From assembly GCF_016412875.1 (NCBI RefSeq), contig NZ_JAEKPD010000001.1, forward strand, positions 496,001-560,000: 64,000 nucleotides of DNA, in the 5' to 3' direction. Made by a program: the position numbers and the translations under genes. Under the pieces are notes generated by a model that was not told the DNA's origin, did not search any database, and saw only the letters and a list, made by a program, of their open reading frames with translations. This DNA is from Palleronia pontilimi. Its GTDB lineage: Bacteria; Pseudomonadota; Alphaproteobacteria; Rhodobacterales; Rhodobacteraceae. Shown in pieces: positions 1-7,733 of the stretch (positions are counted from its first letter, which is position 1; every line of letters starts with the position of its first letter).

Positions 1-710
1 GCGGGGGCGGCGCCGCCTATCCGCTGGACCTGTTGATCAGCGCGCCCAACCGGATCTTCGTGCGCGGGCGCGGTCTGGACGCCGAGCTTGGCGGGCGGTT
101 GCAGCTTGGCGGCACGACCGCCAACGTCATCCCGTCGGGTCAGTTCGACCTGATCCGCGGGCGTCTGGATCTGCTGGGCAAGCGATTGGTCCTGACCGAC
201 GGGCGGGTCAGCCTGCAGGGCAATTTCTCGCCCTTCATCCGCCTGGTGGCCGAGACCGACGCGGGCGACGTCACGGTGCGGATCGTGATCGAGGGCGACG
301 CGCTCAGCCCCGACATCAACTTCCTGTCCGACCCCGACCTGCCCGAGGACGAGGTTCTGTCGCGGCTGCTGTTCGGACGGTCCATCGACGACATCTCGCC
401 GTTGCAGGCCGCGCAGCTGGCGTCGGCCGTGGCCACCCTTGCCGGGCGGGGAGGCGACGGCGTGATCGCCAACCTGCGCCAGAAGACCGGCCTGGACGAC
501 CTGGACGTGACCACCGACGAGGACGGAAATGTGGGCCTGCGGGCCGGAAAATACCTGTCCGAAAACCTCTACACGGACGTGACCGTGGGGGCCGATGGCG
601 AAGCCGAGATCAATCTGAACCTGGACCTGACGAACACGATCACCGTCCGCGGGGGTGCCTCGAATTCAGGTGAGACCACGCTGGGGATCTTCTTCGAGAA
701 AGACTACTGA
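1..710 (+). CDS. tamB: TamB-like translocation and assembly module protein, C-terminal end (5' truncated by window)
   Basis: Open reading continues in from the left edge (codons from base 3) and stops at 708-710, giving about 235 residues of the C-terminal TamB/DUF490 domain. TamB is an inner-membrane-anchored periplasmic protein that works with the outer-membrane TamA in envelope and outer-membrane protein biogenesis and lipid transport. The sequence is beta-rich and repetitive. It has the motif DPDLPEDEVLSRLLFGRS and then a region rich in Leu, Ala and Gly, both typical of the end of TamB. The last residue is an aromatic Tyr after Lys-Asp, as in outer-membrane-associated beta proteins. tamA would be expected upstream, outside the window. 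Family identity is fairly secure. The length of the missing part cannot be judged. Confidence 0.85.
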   Translation, partial: GGGAAYPLDLLISAPNRIFVRGRGLDAELGGRLQLGGTTANVIPSGQFDLIRGRLDLLGKRLVLTDGRVSLQGNFSPFIRLVAETDAGDVTVRIVIEGDALSPDINFLSDPDLPEDEVLSRLLFGRSIDDISPLQAAQLASAVATLAGRGGDGVIANLRQKTGLDDLDVTTDEDGNVGLRAGKYLSENLYTDVTVGADGEAEINLNLDLTNTITVRGGASNSGETTLGIFFEKDY

Positions 711-717
711 TCGGCAG

Positions 718-731
718 GTCCCGTTCGGGAC
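718..731 (+). terminator. Short hairpin after tamB
   Basis: GTCCCGTTCGGGAC forms a 5-6 bp stem 7 bases after the tamB stop. There is no clear T tract, so termination here is only a possibility. Confidence 0.25.
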
Positions 732-759
732 ACCTTGAATTAGTCAATCAAATTTACTT

Positions 760-784
760 GGAACGCTCTGCCTCGATCGCAGTT
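760..784 (+). promoter_or_regulatory. Candidate EcfG-type promoter for the DUF1328 gene
   Basis: GGAAC (760-764), 16 bases, then AGTT (781-784). The alphaproteobacterial general-stress consensus is GGAAC-N16/17-CGTT, so the -35 is perfect and the -10 matches 3 of 4. It lies about 48 bases upstream of the ATG at 832, next to the stress-response locus. Confidence 0.5.
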
Positions 785-831
785 GAGCCCGCAGGGACCG
801 GTAAGGGTTCGACTAAAGTCGAGGTATTGAG

Positions 832-996
832 ATGCTTTATTGGGCGTTGACAACATTCACTGCGGCGCTGGCCGCGGGACTGCTGGGGTTCGGCGGTCTT
901 GCCAGTGCCATGGCTGGGCCCGCTCAGCTCATGTTCTTCCTGCTGTTGCTGCTATCGGGGATCATCGTCGCGATCGATATCTCCAGCGATCGGTAG
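832..996 (+). CDS. DUF1328 (YtjA-like) small membrane protein
   Basis: A 54-residue protein starting at ATG 832 after an AGGT-type ribosome site at 822-825. It begins MLYWALTTFTAALAAGLLGF and has two hydrophobic segments (about 4-26 and 31-49) separated by a short Ala/Gly/Pro turn. That is the pattern of the DUF1328/YtjA family of very small inner-membrane proteins. Members are often stress-induced in proteobacteria but have no settled biochemical role. The upstream GGAAC-N16-AGTT element and the neighbouring phyR-nepR-ecfG genes suggest this copy is an EcfG target (inference). A strong hairpin follows the stop. Confidence 0.75.
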   Translation: MLYWALTTFTAALAAGLLGFGGLASAMAGPAQLMFFLLLLLSGIIVAIDISSDR

Positions 997-1023
997 CCAG
1001 ACGTTGACCGTTGCGGAAGATGA

Positions 1024-1048
1024 AAGGGGAGCCTCGATGGCTCCCCTT
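1024..1048. terminator. Hairpin terminator between the DUF1328 gene and phyR
   Basis: AAGGGGAGCC (1024-1033), a 5-base loop, then GGCTCCCCTT (1039-1048): a perfect 10-bp stem. It lies between two convergent genes and is followed on the plus strand by a T-rich stretch, so it could end transcription from both sides. Confidence 0.7.
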
Positions 1049-1083
1049 CGTCGTTCTTGCAGCTGAACTTGCGCGCTGAACGG

Positions 1084-1905
1084 TCAGGCCTTCAGCGAAT
1101 CCGTGCTCGAAAAGAACATCGCCTGGCTCACGGCCGAGCGGACCTGTTCTTCCGAATAGGGCTTGGCGATCAGGAACGCGGGCTCGGGCTTGTCCCCGGT
1201 CAGAAGGCGTTCGGGAAATGCGGTGATGAAGATCGTCGGGATGTTGCCGAACTGATCCAGCAGATCGTTGACCGCGTCGATGCCGCTGGAATTGTCCGCC
1301 AGCTGGATGTCGGCCAGGATCAGGTCCGGCTTGTCCTTCGCGCCAAGCTCGACCGCCGAGGCGCGGGTGCGCGCGATACCGGTGATCTGGTGGCCCATTT
1401 CGGAGACGATCGAATGGATATCCATGGCGATGATCGCCTCGTCCTCGATGATCATGATCTTGCCCGACATGGATTTCTCCATCTCGGAAATGGCGATGTC
1501 GATCAGGCTCGACGCTTCCGAGGCGTCGACGCCCATGATCTTGCCGATCTCGTCGAAGGCGAAGCCTTCGATGGTCGACAGCAACAGCGCTTCGCGGGTG
1601 TTGTTGGTCAGGCCCGCCATGTGATCGAAGGCGGCGCTTTCCATGCGGGTGCGCGGATCTTCGGTATCGGCGGTGGGTGCCCCGGCGGTCGACCAAATCT
1701 TGTGAAACGCGTTGAACAGCGCAACCTTCGGGCTGCAGTCGCGTTGGAAGATCGAAGGCTCCTGCAGGATCGCTTCAAGCGTGGCAGCCGCGTAGTTGTC
1801 GCCGGTCCGTTGTGATCCGGTCAACGCACGTGCATACCTGCGCAGATATGGCAGTTCGGTGCCGATGGCGTCCGACAGATCAAGTGCCGCGTTCTTCGTA
1901 GTCAT
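1084..1905 (-). CDS. phyR: PhyR, anti-anti-sigma response regulator of the general stress response
   Basis: 273 residues from MTTKNAALDL; the frame opens a little further upstream, but this ATG fits the family N-terminus. Residues about 10-145 are an ECF-sigma-like domain and about 148-265 a receiver domain. Receiver residues are intact: acidic pair E155/D156, phospho-acceptor D199 in ILADIQL, T228 and K248. In the established alphaproteobacterial model, phosphorylated PhyR binds NepR through its sigma-like domain and frees EcfG. It is divergent from nepR across 103 bases containing EcfG-type promoters on both strands, which fits positive feedback. Confidence 0.95.
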   Translation of the reverse strand: MTTKNAALDLSDAIGTELPYLRRYARALTGSQRTGDNYAAATLEAILQEPSIFQRDCSPKVALFNAFHKIWSTAGAPTADTEDPRTRMESAAFDHMAGLTNNTREALLLSTIEGFAFDEIGKIMGVDASEASSLIDIAISEMEKSMSGKIMIIEDEAIIAMDIHSIVSEMGHQITGIARTRASAVELGAKDKPDLILADIQLADNSSGIDAVNDLLDQFGNIPTIFITAFPERLLTGDKPEPAFLIAKPYSEEQVRSAVSQAMFFSSTDSLKA

Positions 1906-1931
1906 ATTAGATTGTGCCCCTGAATTTGTCA

Positions 1932-1956
1932 GGAACAACATTCGGGACCGGGCGTT
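1932..1956 (+). promoter_or_regulatory. EcfG-type promoter for nepR-ecfG
   Basis: GGAAC (1932-1936), 16 bases, CGTT (1953-1956): a perfect match to the general-stress sigma consensus, 52 bases before the nepR ATG. It overlaps the oppositely oriented promoter at 1937-1962. Confidence 0.75.
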
Positions 1957-1962
1957 GGTTCC
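1937..1962 (-). promoter_or_regulatory. EcfG-type promoter for phyR, overlapping the nepR promoter
   Basis: On the minus strand, GGAAC (1962-1958), 17 bases, TGTT (1940-1937). The -35 is perfect and the -10 matches 3 of 4. It lies 31 bases before the phyR ATG and is almost entirely superimposed on the plus-strand promoter. Confidence 0.55.
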
Positions 1963-2008
1963 ACTTCAAGCTTAACTTTCCTTCGTCCAACAGGCAGCCT
2001 TTACATCC

Positions 2009-2191
2009 ATGGCATCGAATGACAAATCGGCCAATCTCATGCGGCAGATAGACGAGAATCTGCGGCGTGTGTATCGGCAGGACGAAGAAGCAGACGTTCC
2101 CGACCGCTTCCAGAAACTCTTGCAGCAGTTGAAAGAGCGTGAGGCCAAAGGCGAGGCCGAAGACCGGGAGCAGGATTCTGCAGATGAATGA
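2009..2191 (+). CDS. nepR: NepR, anti-sigma factor for EcfG
   Basis: 60 residues starting MASNDKSANLMRQIDENLRR. NepR proteins are short helical anti-sigma factors. The core seen here (LRRVYRQ...DVPDRFQKLLQQL, about residues 18-42) corresponds to the two helices that clamp the sigma factor or, when the system is active, phosphorylated PhyR. The tail after residue 44 is very acidic and charged. The stop overlaps the start of ecfG by 8 bases, so anti-sigma and sigma factor are translationally coupled, as in other alphaproteobacteria. Identity rests on this motif and the location between phyR and ecfG. Confidence 0.92.
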   Translation: MASNDKSANLMRQIDENLRRVYRQDEEADVPDRFQKLLQQLKEREAKGEAEDREQDSADE

Positions 2192-2744
2192 TGCAATTCG
2201 TGACCCGCGCGACGAGCTGGTCGAACACCTTGGCGCGCTGCGCGCGTTCGCCATGTCGCTGACACGCAATTCGGCTGCGGCCGACGATCTGGTGCAGGAC
2301 ACCATCGAAAAGGCGTGGAAGAACATGGACAAGTTCCAGCCCGGCACCAACCTGCGGGCGTGGCTCTTCACGATCCAGCGCAACGCGTTCTATTCGATCC
2401 GTCGCAAGGCCAAGCGCGAGGTTGCGGACGTGGACGGGGTGATGGCCGCGGGCCTTTCCGAAAAGCCGCACCATGACGGGCGCCTGGCGATGAACGACTT
2501 TCGCAAGGCGTTCGAGAAATTGCCCGACGAACAGCGCGAGGCGCTGATGCTGGTCGGTGCCTCGGGGTTTGCTTACGAAGAAGCGGCCCAGATGTGCAAC
2601 GTGGCCGTCGGCACCATCAAGAGCCGCGCCAATCGCGGCAGACGCAAGCTGGCCGAACTGATGGGAATGGAGCCGGACGAAGATCCGGTCATCCGCGACA
2701 ATACCAACGATTCGGTGATTACCACTCACACGCGTCAGAGCTAG
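2184..2744 (+). CDS. ecfG: EcfG, general stress response sigma factor (ECF family)
   Basis: 186 residues from MNDAIRDPRD. Sigma region 2 spans about residues 12-80, with the DDLVQDTIEKAW motif and helix NLRAWLFTIQRNAFYSIRR. Region 4 spans about 106-158 (LPDEQREALMLV...GTIKSRANRGRRKL, helix-turn-helix). There is no C-terminal extension beyond a short polar tail. The start is set by the 8-base overlap with nepR; an earlier in-frame ATG at 2139 lies inside nepR and is unlikely. It directs RNA polymerase to GGAAC-N16/17-CGTT promoters, several of which can be seen nearby. The sensor kinase gene begins 2 bases after its stop. Confidence 0.95.
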   Translation: MNDAIRDPRDELVEHLGALRAFAMSLTRNSAAADDLVQDTIEKAWKNMDKFQPGTNLRAWLFTIQRNAFYSIRRKAKREVADVDGVMAAGLSEKPHHDGRLAMNDFRKAFEKLPDEQREALMLVGASGFAYEEAAQMCNVAVGTIKSRANRGRRKLAELMGMEPDEDPVIRDNTNDSVITTHTRQS

Positions 2745-2746
2745 CG

Positions 2747-4468
2747 ATGCTGCCGGGTGGGCGTGGCATAGACGGTCTTGACAGGCTCGACGTGCGCCTC
2801 GTCGCGTTGCTGGGTCTTGCGCTTCTGCCCATCGGTGTGATCGCCATGGTGCAGACCTACCGGGTCATCGACCATTCCGACGAGGTCGCGCGGTCGGCAT
2901 TGGTCGGGCACACCTTGAACGCAGTGACTCTGGAGCGCGAGACCCTGGTCCAGATGCGGGGCGCGGCACAGATCGCTGCCGATCTGCTGCCGTCGGAGAT
3001 GGGCGATCTGTCGGCATGCTCGTCCAACATGGAACAATTCACCCGGCGCTTTCCGACCGTGGCCTTCGCGGGATTCATCGACCTCGACGGCATCGTCCGG
3101 TGCGGATCGACCGGCGTCGGGCGGGATGTTTCCGACCAGTCCGTGTTCCAGCGCTTCCAGCGCGAGGACTCGGAGTTTTTCGCCAGCACCCATGGCGTGA
3201 TCTCCAATCAGCCCGTGGTGGTCATCGTGCAGCCCGTACGCCGCGAGGGCGCGTCGATCGGCTTTTTCAGCGTGTCGGTCCCTCAGGCTCCGCTTAGCGT
3301 GCAAAGTAACGAGCCGCGCGGAACACAACCGCTTGGAACCCTGACGCTGACCAAGGCGGGCGATATCCTGAGCGTGTCGCTATCGGACGCGATCGATGAC
3401 CTCGCGCCGCTGGTCCCGCCGTTGGAAACGCTACAGGTCGTGCTGAGCGGCGGCACCTGGGACGTTACGCTCGAAGCGCCGGACGGCAACGATTACATCT
3501 ACACTGTCGTGCCGATCATCCCCAGCGAGGTCTATGCCATCTCGATCTGGCGGGAAGCTTCGGTATCGACCGGCGGTCTGACGGCGGCCAGCGCGATCCT
3601 GTTCCCGCTGCTGATGTGGATGGTCAGCATCGGGGTCGCCTATTTCGCGGTCCATCGCCTTGTCGTGCGTCACATCCGACGCCTGCGCCAGCGCATCCGC
3701 GCCTTCACCACCAGCCGCCGCGTCCTGCCCAGCGATGTGAGCGGCGATCTGCCCAGCGAATTGCGCGAAGTGGTCGAGGCATTCGAGCAGCTGACCGAAC
3801 GGATCGTCCGCGACGAAGCCGACCTGGAAAACAGCCTGCACGAGAAGGACGTGCTTCTGAAGGAAGTGCACCACAGGGTGAAGAACAACCTGCAACTGAT
3901 CTCGTCGATGATGAACATGCAGATGCGCAAGACCAAGTCGGAAGAGACGCGCGAATTGCTGCATCGGTTGCAGGACAGGATCCTGGGGCTGGCGACGATC
4001 CATCGCAATCTGTATCGGTCGAGCGTTCTGTCGCGGGTCGAAACCGACGTGCTGATCCGGGACCTGGTGTCACAGATCGCCCATCCCCGCGAGCTGGCGG
4101 AAATCGGCGTGACGCTGAACATCAAGGTGGATCCGGTCGAGCTTTATCCCGACCAGGCGGTGCCGCTGTCGCTGCTGGTGACGGAAGTGCTGACCAATGC
4201 GCTGAAATACGTGGGCAAGCCCAATGGCCACGCCGCCACCATCGACTTGACGCTGGCCGAAAACGACGGGCGCGTCACGCTCGAATGCCGCAACACGCGC
4301 GGCGCGTCTGTATCGGACAACGCCGCGGGTCTTGCATCGGGGCTTGGGACGCAGCTGATGCAGGCCTTCGTGATGCAGCTCGACGGCCGCATGGAGCAAA
4401 CGTCCACCGATTCCACCCACGCGATCAGGCTGGAATTCGACACAAGCGAGTTCATCCAGGAATTATGA
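2747..4468 (+). CDS. Membrane sensor histidine kinase, HisKA_2 type, of the general stress response
   Basis: 573 residues from ATG 2747, 2 bases after ecfG. Two transmembrane segments (about 16-38 and 278-302) flank a roughly 240-residue periplasmic sensor domain with a few Cys residues. A HAMP-like linker is followed by the dimerisation/phosphoacceptor helix KEVHHRVKNNLQ (H375/H376) and a HATPase domain with an N box (LLVTEVLTNALKY). HHRVKNNLQ is diagnostic of HisKA_2/HWE-group kinases, the type that phosphorylates PhyR. Its position immediately after ecfG supports the role of PhyR kinase. The signal sensed is unknown. Its stop codon overlaps the start of the downstream PLD gene (ATGA). Confidence 0.9.
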   Translation: MLPGGRGIDGLDRLDVRLVALLGLALLPIGVIAMVQTYRVIDHSDEVARSALVGHTLNAVTLERETLVQMRGAAQIAADLLPSEMGDLSACSSNMEQFTRRFPTVAFAGFIDLDGIVRCGSTGVGRDVSDQSVFQRFQREDSEFFASTHGVISNQPVVVIVQPVRREGASIGFFSVSVPQAPLSVQSNEPRGTQPLGTLTLTKAGDILSVSLSDAIDDLAPLVPPLETLQVVLSGGTWDVTLEAPDGNDYIYTVVPIIPSEVYAISIWREASVSTGGLTAASAILFPLLMWMVSIGVAYFAVHRLVVRHIRRLRQRIRAFTTSRRVLPSDVSGDLPSELREVVEAFEQLTERIVRDEADLENSLHEKDVLLKEVHHRVKNNLQLISSMMNMQMRKTKSEETRELLHRLQDRILGLATIHRNLYRSSVLSRVETDVLIRDLVSQIAHPRELAEIGVTLNIKVDPVELYPDQAVPLSLLVTEVLTNALKYVGKPNGHAATIDLTLAENDGRVTLECRNTRGASVSDNAAGLASGLGTQLMQAFVMQLDGRMEQTSTDSTHAIRLEFDTSEFIQEL

Positions 4469-6012
4469 GAGACACGCGCTCGACATTTCGGCTCTTGCTC
4501 ACCGCCGAGGAAGCGTATCCCGCGTTCGAGCGCGCGGTGCTCGCGGCGCAGGATCGCATCGTCATGGGCTTCCGCGTCTTCGATCCGGTGACGCGTCTGC
4601 GCTCGGACGAGGCGCGCGAGATCGGCGACGACTGGGTGGACCTGCTGGTGCATCTTCTGAAGCGCGGTGTCCGGATCGACCTGACCCTGTCCGATTTCGA
4701 CGCCATCGGCTCGCCCGAGATGCACGGGCTGACGTGGTCCAGCCTGCGCAAGATGGCCGCGGTGGCCGAGCTGGCGGGCGATGCCGGGCATCGCCTGAGC
4801 GCGCGGGCGGCCCTGCATCCGGCGCGCGTGGGCTGGATGACGGGGACGCTGCTCTGGCCCCGCGTGCGCAGCGAACTGCGCGAGATCACCGACGGGCTGA
4901 ACGCGCTGGACCCCGAGATGCGCCGCCAGCGGATGCGCGATCTGCCCGGTTTGCGCCGCTGGCTGACCGAGGATGACGGCGGAAAGATCGTCCAGACCCA
5001 GGGCGGGCCGTTCCCGCTGCACCCGGTGTCGCACCACCAGAAGCTGGCCGTGGTGGACGGAAAGACGCTCTATATCGGCGGGCTGGACCTGAACCCGCGC
5101 CGCTACGACACGACGCGCCATCATCGCCCCAGCGAAGAGACCTGGCACGACGTGCAGCTGATCGCCGAAGGCCCCGTCGCGGCCCATGCCGAGGCGCACC
5201 TGCGCGCCTTCGTGGCGGTCACCCACGGGCAGGCCGAACCGGCAGCTGAAGGCGACGGGCTGCGGCTGACCCTGACGCGCGCGCGCCCCGCGCAACGCGT
5301 CAATTTCGGGCCCCAGCGTCTTCTGTCGGGCCTGAACGACACGCTGATCGAGCGGATCGGCGCCGCGACCCGGACCTTGTATTTCGAAACCCAGTTCTTC
5401 CGCGACGTGGCCCTGGCCCGGGCCGTGGCGGCAGCGGGGCGCGCGCAGCCCGATTTGCAGGCGCTCTTCATCCTGCCCGCCGCACCTGAGGACGTGGCCT
5501 TCGAGCGGCGCAACAAGGCGGATGCGCGCTTCGGCGAATACCTGCAGGCCCGGTGCGTCAAACTGGTCTGCAAGGCGTTCGGCGACCGGGTGTTCTTCGC
5601 ATCGCCCGTCCAGCCGCGCAGCGCGGATTTCGGGGATGCCGATCAGCGCGACAAGTTCGGGGGCGCGCCGCTCATCTACGTCCATGCCAAGGTGGCGGTC
5701 TTCGACGCTGAAAGCGCGCTGGTGTCGTCGGCCAACATGAACGGCCGATCCCTGCACTGGGATACCGAGGCCGGGCTGATCTGCGACGATCCCGGTTTCG
5801 CCGCCGAGGTTCAGCAACGGGCGCTGGGCCATTGGGCCTACAAGCGCCACTACGATCCGGACGCGCCATTGGTCGCACAGGTGCGGGCGTGGGCGGACGA
5901 GGACTGGCACCGGCAACCCGAGAATCGCGAAGGCTATCTGCTGCCCTACGACGTGTCGCCCGCGCGCCGCTTCGGGATGCCGCTGCCCGGTGTCCCGGCC
6001 GAGATGGTCTGA
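4465..6012 (+). CDS. Phospholipase D-like protein (two HKD motifs)
   Basis: 515 residues; ATG 4465 overlaps the kinase stop as ATGA. It contains two PLD catalytic motifs: H191-Q-K193 with D198 (HHQKLAVVDG) and H407-A-K409 with D414 (VHAKVAVFD), followed by SSANMNGRS. Two complete HKD motifs in one chain mean an active phosphodiesterase or phosphatidyltransferase site is likely. Cardiolipin synthase and bacterial PLD both have this layout. There is no obvious signal peptide or N-terminal membrane anchor, unlike classical cardiolipin synthases, so a soluble PLD-like enzyme is favoured. Coupling to the stress kinase suggests a membrane-lipid role under stress (inference). Substrate unknown. Confidence 0.85.
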   Translation: MRDTRSTFRLLLTAEEAYPAFERAVLAAQDRIVMGFRVFDPVTRLRSDEAREIGDDWVDLLVHLLKRGVRIDLTLSDFDAIGSPEMHGLTWSSLRKMAAVAELAGDAGHRLSARAALHPARVGWMTGTLLWPRVRSELREITDGLNALDPEMRRQRMRDLPGLRRWLTEDDGGKIVQTQGGPFPLHPVSHHQKLAVVDGKTLYIGGLDLNPRRYDTTRHHRPSEETWHDVQLIAEGPVAAHAEAHLRAFVAVTHGQAEPAAEGDGLRLTLTRARPAQRVNFGPQRLLSGLNDTLIERIGAATRTLYFETQFFRDVALARAVAAAGRAQPDLQALFILPAAPEDVAFERRNKADARFGEYLQARCVKLVCKAFGDRVFFASPVQPRSADFGDADQRDKFGGAPLIYVHAKVAVFDAESALVSSANMNGRSLHWDTEAGLICDDPGFAAEVQQRALGHWAYKRHYDPDAPLVAQVRAWADEDWHRQPENREGYLLPYDVSPARRFGMPLPGVPAEMV

Positions 6013-6017
6013 GCGAC

Positions 6018-6043
6018 GGAACGAAACCCGGCCGCGCGCCCTT
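6018..6043 (+). promoter_or_regulatory. Weak candidate EcfG-type promoter for the amidoligase gene
   Basis: GGAAC (6018-6022), 17 bases, CCTT (6040-6043): perfect -35, -10 matching 3 of 4. A start site about 7 bases downstream would fall almost on the ATG at 6052, which has no Shine-Dalgarno sequence, so a leaderless message would fit. Confidence 0.3.
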
Positions 6044-6051
6044 TCCGATAC

Positions 6052-7011
6052 ATGATCACCAGCATCGACACCCTGCCGCGACAGACCCTGACCGATGGCG
6101 GCACGCGGCGGGTCGGCATCGAAGTCGAGCTGGGCGGGCTGTCCGAGCGCGAGGTCGGCGAACGGATCGCGCGCGTTCTGGGCGGAACGCTGAAGCAGCG
6201 GGACGACTACCTCTGGGCCGTCACGAAGACGCGCCTTGGGGATTTCGAGATCCTGCTGGACACCGCCCTGCGGGACAGGGCGAAGAACGCGCTCGTGCAA
6301 CGGGGACTGGATCTGGGCCGCGCGGTCATCCCGGTCGAATACGTCACCGAGCCGATCTTGCCGACGCAGATCCAGCTGATCGACACCCTGAACCGCGCGC
6401 TGGCCGATGCGGGCGCGCGGGGCACGCAGGACGGCATCGCGCTGGGCTTCGGCGTCCATCTGAACATCGCGACGACGGGCAGGCAGGTGGCGGACGTGCT
6501 GCCCACGCTTCAGGCCTTTGCGCTGGTGGAAGACTGGCTGCGCGCGCGCATGGATATCGACCCGTCGCGCCGCCTGCTGCCCTTCATCGACCCCTACGAC
6601 GCCGCCCTGATGGACAGGCTCGCGGCACCGGATGCCGACGGGTGGCGCATGGACGACCTGATGGACGCCTATTTGGCCCACGCGGCCAGCCGCAATCACG
6701 CGCTCGACCTGCTGCCCTTCCTGAAGGACATCGACGCCGCCCGCGTCGTCGGCGCGGTCCCGCAGATGGAAGACAAGGGCGCGCGGCCCGCCTATCACTA
6801 TCGCCTGCCAGACTGCCGGATCGACGATGCGGACTGGTCCGTCGCGCAGGAATGGTCCCGCTGGTGCGGGGTCGAGCGGGTGGCCGCGGACAAGGGACTT
6901 CTGTCCAAGCTGCGCGCGGCATGGCGGGACCATCGCGACGGGCACGGGCTTCCCGGGGGATGGCGCGACGTGTCGGCACCGCTGATCGAAGGCTCGGGGG
7001 CCTTCCTGTGA
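6052..7011 (+). CDS. Putative amidoligase (COOH-NH2 ligase, glutamine-synthetase-like fold)
   Basis: 319 residues from ATG 6052; no Shine-Dalgarno is visible. Near the N-terminus is RRVGIEVELGG (E24 and E26), the acidic strand of the Amidoligase_2 family described by comparative genomics as a glutamine-synthetase-like ATP-dependent COOH-NH2 ligase. The conserved centre includes GFGVHLNI and RLLPFIDPYDAAL. The predicted reaction is formation of an amide bond between a carboxylate and an amine; the substrate is unknown. The next gene, a class I glutamine amidotransferase, starts on this gene's stop codon (GTGA). That pairing recurs in this family and implies joint modification and hydrolysis of a gamma-glutamyl-type bond. 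Confidence 0.8.
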   Translation: MITSIDTLPRQTLTDGGTRRVGIEVELGGLSEREVGERIARVLGGTLKQRDDYLWAVTKTRLGDFEILLDTALRDRAKNALVQRGLDLGRAVIPVEYVTEPILPTQIQLIDTLNRALADAGARGTQDGIALGFGVHLNIATTGRQVADVLPTLQAFALVEDWLRARMDIDPSRRLLPFIDPYDAALMDRLAAPDADGWRMDDLMDAYLAHAASRNHALDLLPFLKDIDAARVVGAVPQMEDKGARPAYHYRLPDCRIDDADWSVAQEWSRWCGVERVAADKGLLSKLRAAWRDHRDGHGLPGGWRDVSAPLIEGSGAFL

Positions 7012-7733
7012 GCCGCCCGCTGATCGGGGTCACGACCTCGCGCCGGTCGGGATGGCGCATCTTCCCGCTGGTGGCCTTCAACCTGTGGCTGACCGGCGGC
7101 AAGGGGATCCGCTGGGTCGCGGGACAGCCCGCCGACGTGGACGACGTGGACGGCATCCTGATCGGTGGCGGCGACGACATCTCGCCCGATCTCTATGGCG
7201 GCAAGCTGGTGTCCTCCGCCCGTCTCGACCCCGACCGCGACGCGATGGAGCGCGGGCTGGTACAGGCGGCGCTGGACCACGGCAAGCCCGTCCTGGGGAT
7301 CTGCCGCGGCTCGCAGATGATCAACGTGACGCTGGGCGGGACGCTGGACCAGGACGCCTACGGCACGTTTCATCGCAGCGACTATCACTACACGATCCTG
7401 CCCAAGAAGGACGTCGCGGTGGCCGAGGGCACGCTGCTGGCCCGCCACACCGGAACGCGTCCCATGAAGGTGAACGCGCTGCATTCGCAGTCCGTGTCGA
7501 AGCTCGGTGACGGTTTGCAGGTGGCGGCGCGCGACGAGGGCGGCATGATCCAGGCGGTCGAGCGGGTGGAAGAGCCCTTCGCGCTGGGCGTCCAGTGGCA
7601 CCCCGAGCACCTGTTCTACGCCCATCGCCAGCGGGCGATCTTCCGGGCGCTGGTCAACGCGGCGCGCGCGGGCGCCGAACGCCGCCGCCAGATCGAGGCG
7701 GTGCGCGAGGAGGCGCCGCGCCAAGGCGGCTAG
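7008..7733 (+). CDS. Class I glutamine amidotransferase / gamma-glutamyl peptidase C26-like
   Basis: 241 residues; GTG 7008 overlaps the amidoligase TGA. It has the C26/GATase1 triad: nucleophile C99 in GICRGSQMINV, and H198/E200 in QWHPEH. The oxyanion strand is LIGGGDDISPDLY. It resembles gamma-glutamyl-GABA hydrolase (PuuD-like) enzymes. Partnered with the amidoligase, it probably hydrolyses or transfers from the amide made by its neighbour. The stop interlocks with the PRC-barrel gene on the other strand through a shared CTAG. The C-terminal 30 residues are Arg/Ala-rich and probably flexible. Confidence 0.85.
   Translation: MSRPLIGVTTSRRSGWRIFPLVAFNLWLTGGKGIRWVAGQPADVDDVDGILIGGGDDISPDLYGGKLVSSARLDPDRDAMERGLVQAALDHGKPVLGICRGSQMINVTLGGTLDQDAYGTFHRSDYHYTILPKKDVAVAEGTLLARHTGTRPMKVNALHSQSVSKLGDGLQVAARDEGGMIQAVERVEEPFALGVQWHPEHLFYAHRQRAIFRALVNAARAGAERRRQIEAVREEAPRQGG

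Noticed and set aside
4144-6945. Very long open frame on the minus strand (over 900 codons) opposite the kinase, PLD and amidoligase genes
   Set aside because: It is antisense to three well-supported genes, has no recognisable motif and is the usual shadow produced by strong GC bias at third codon positions.
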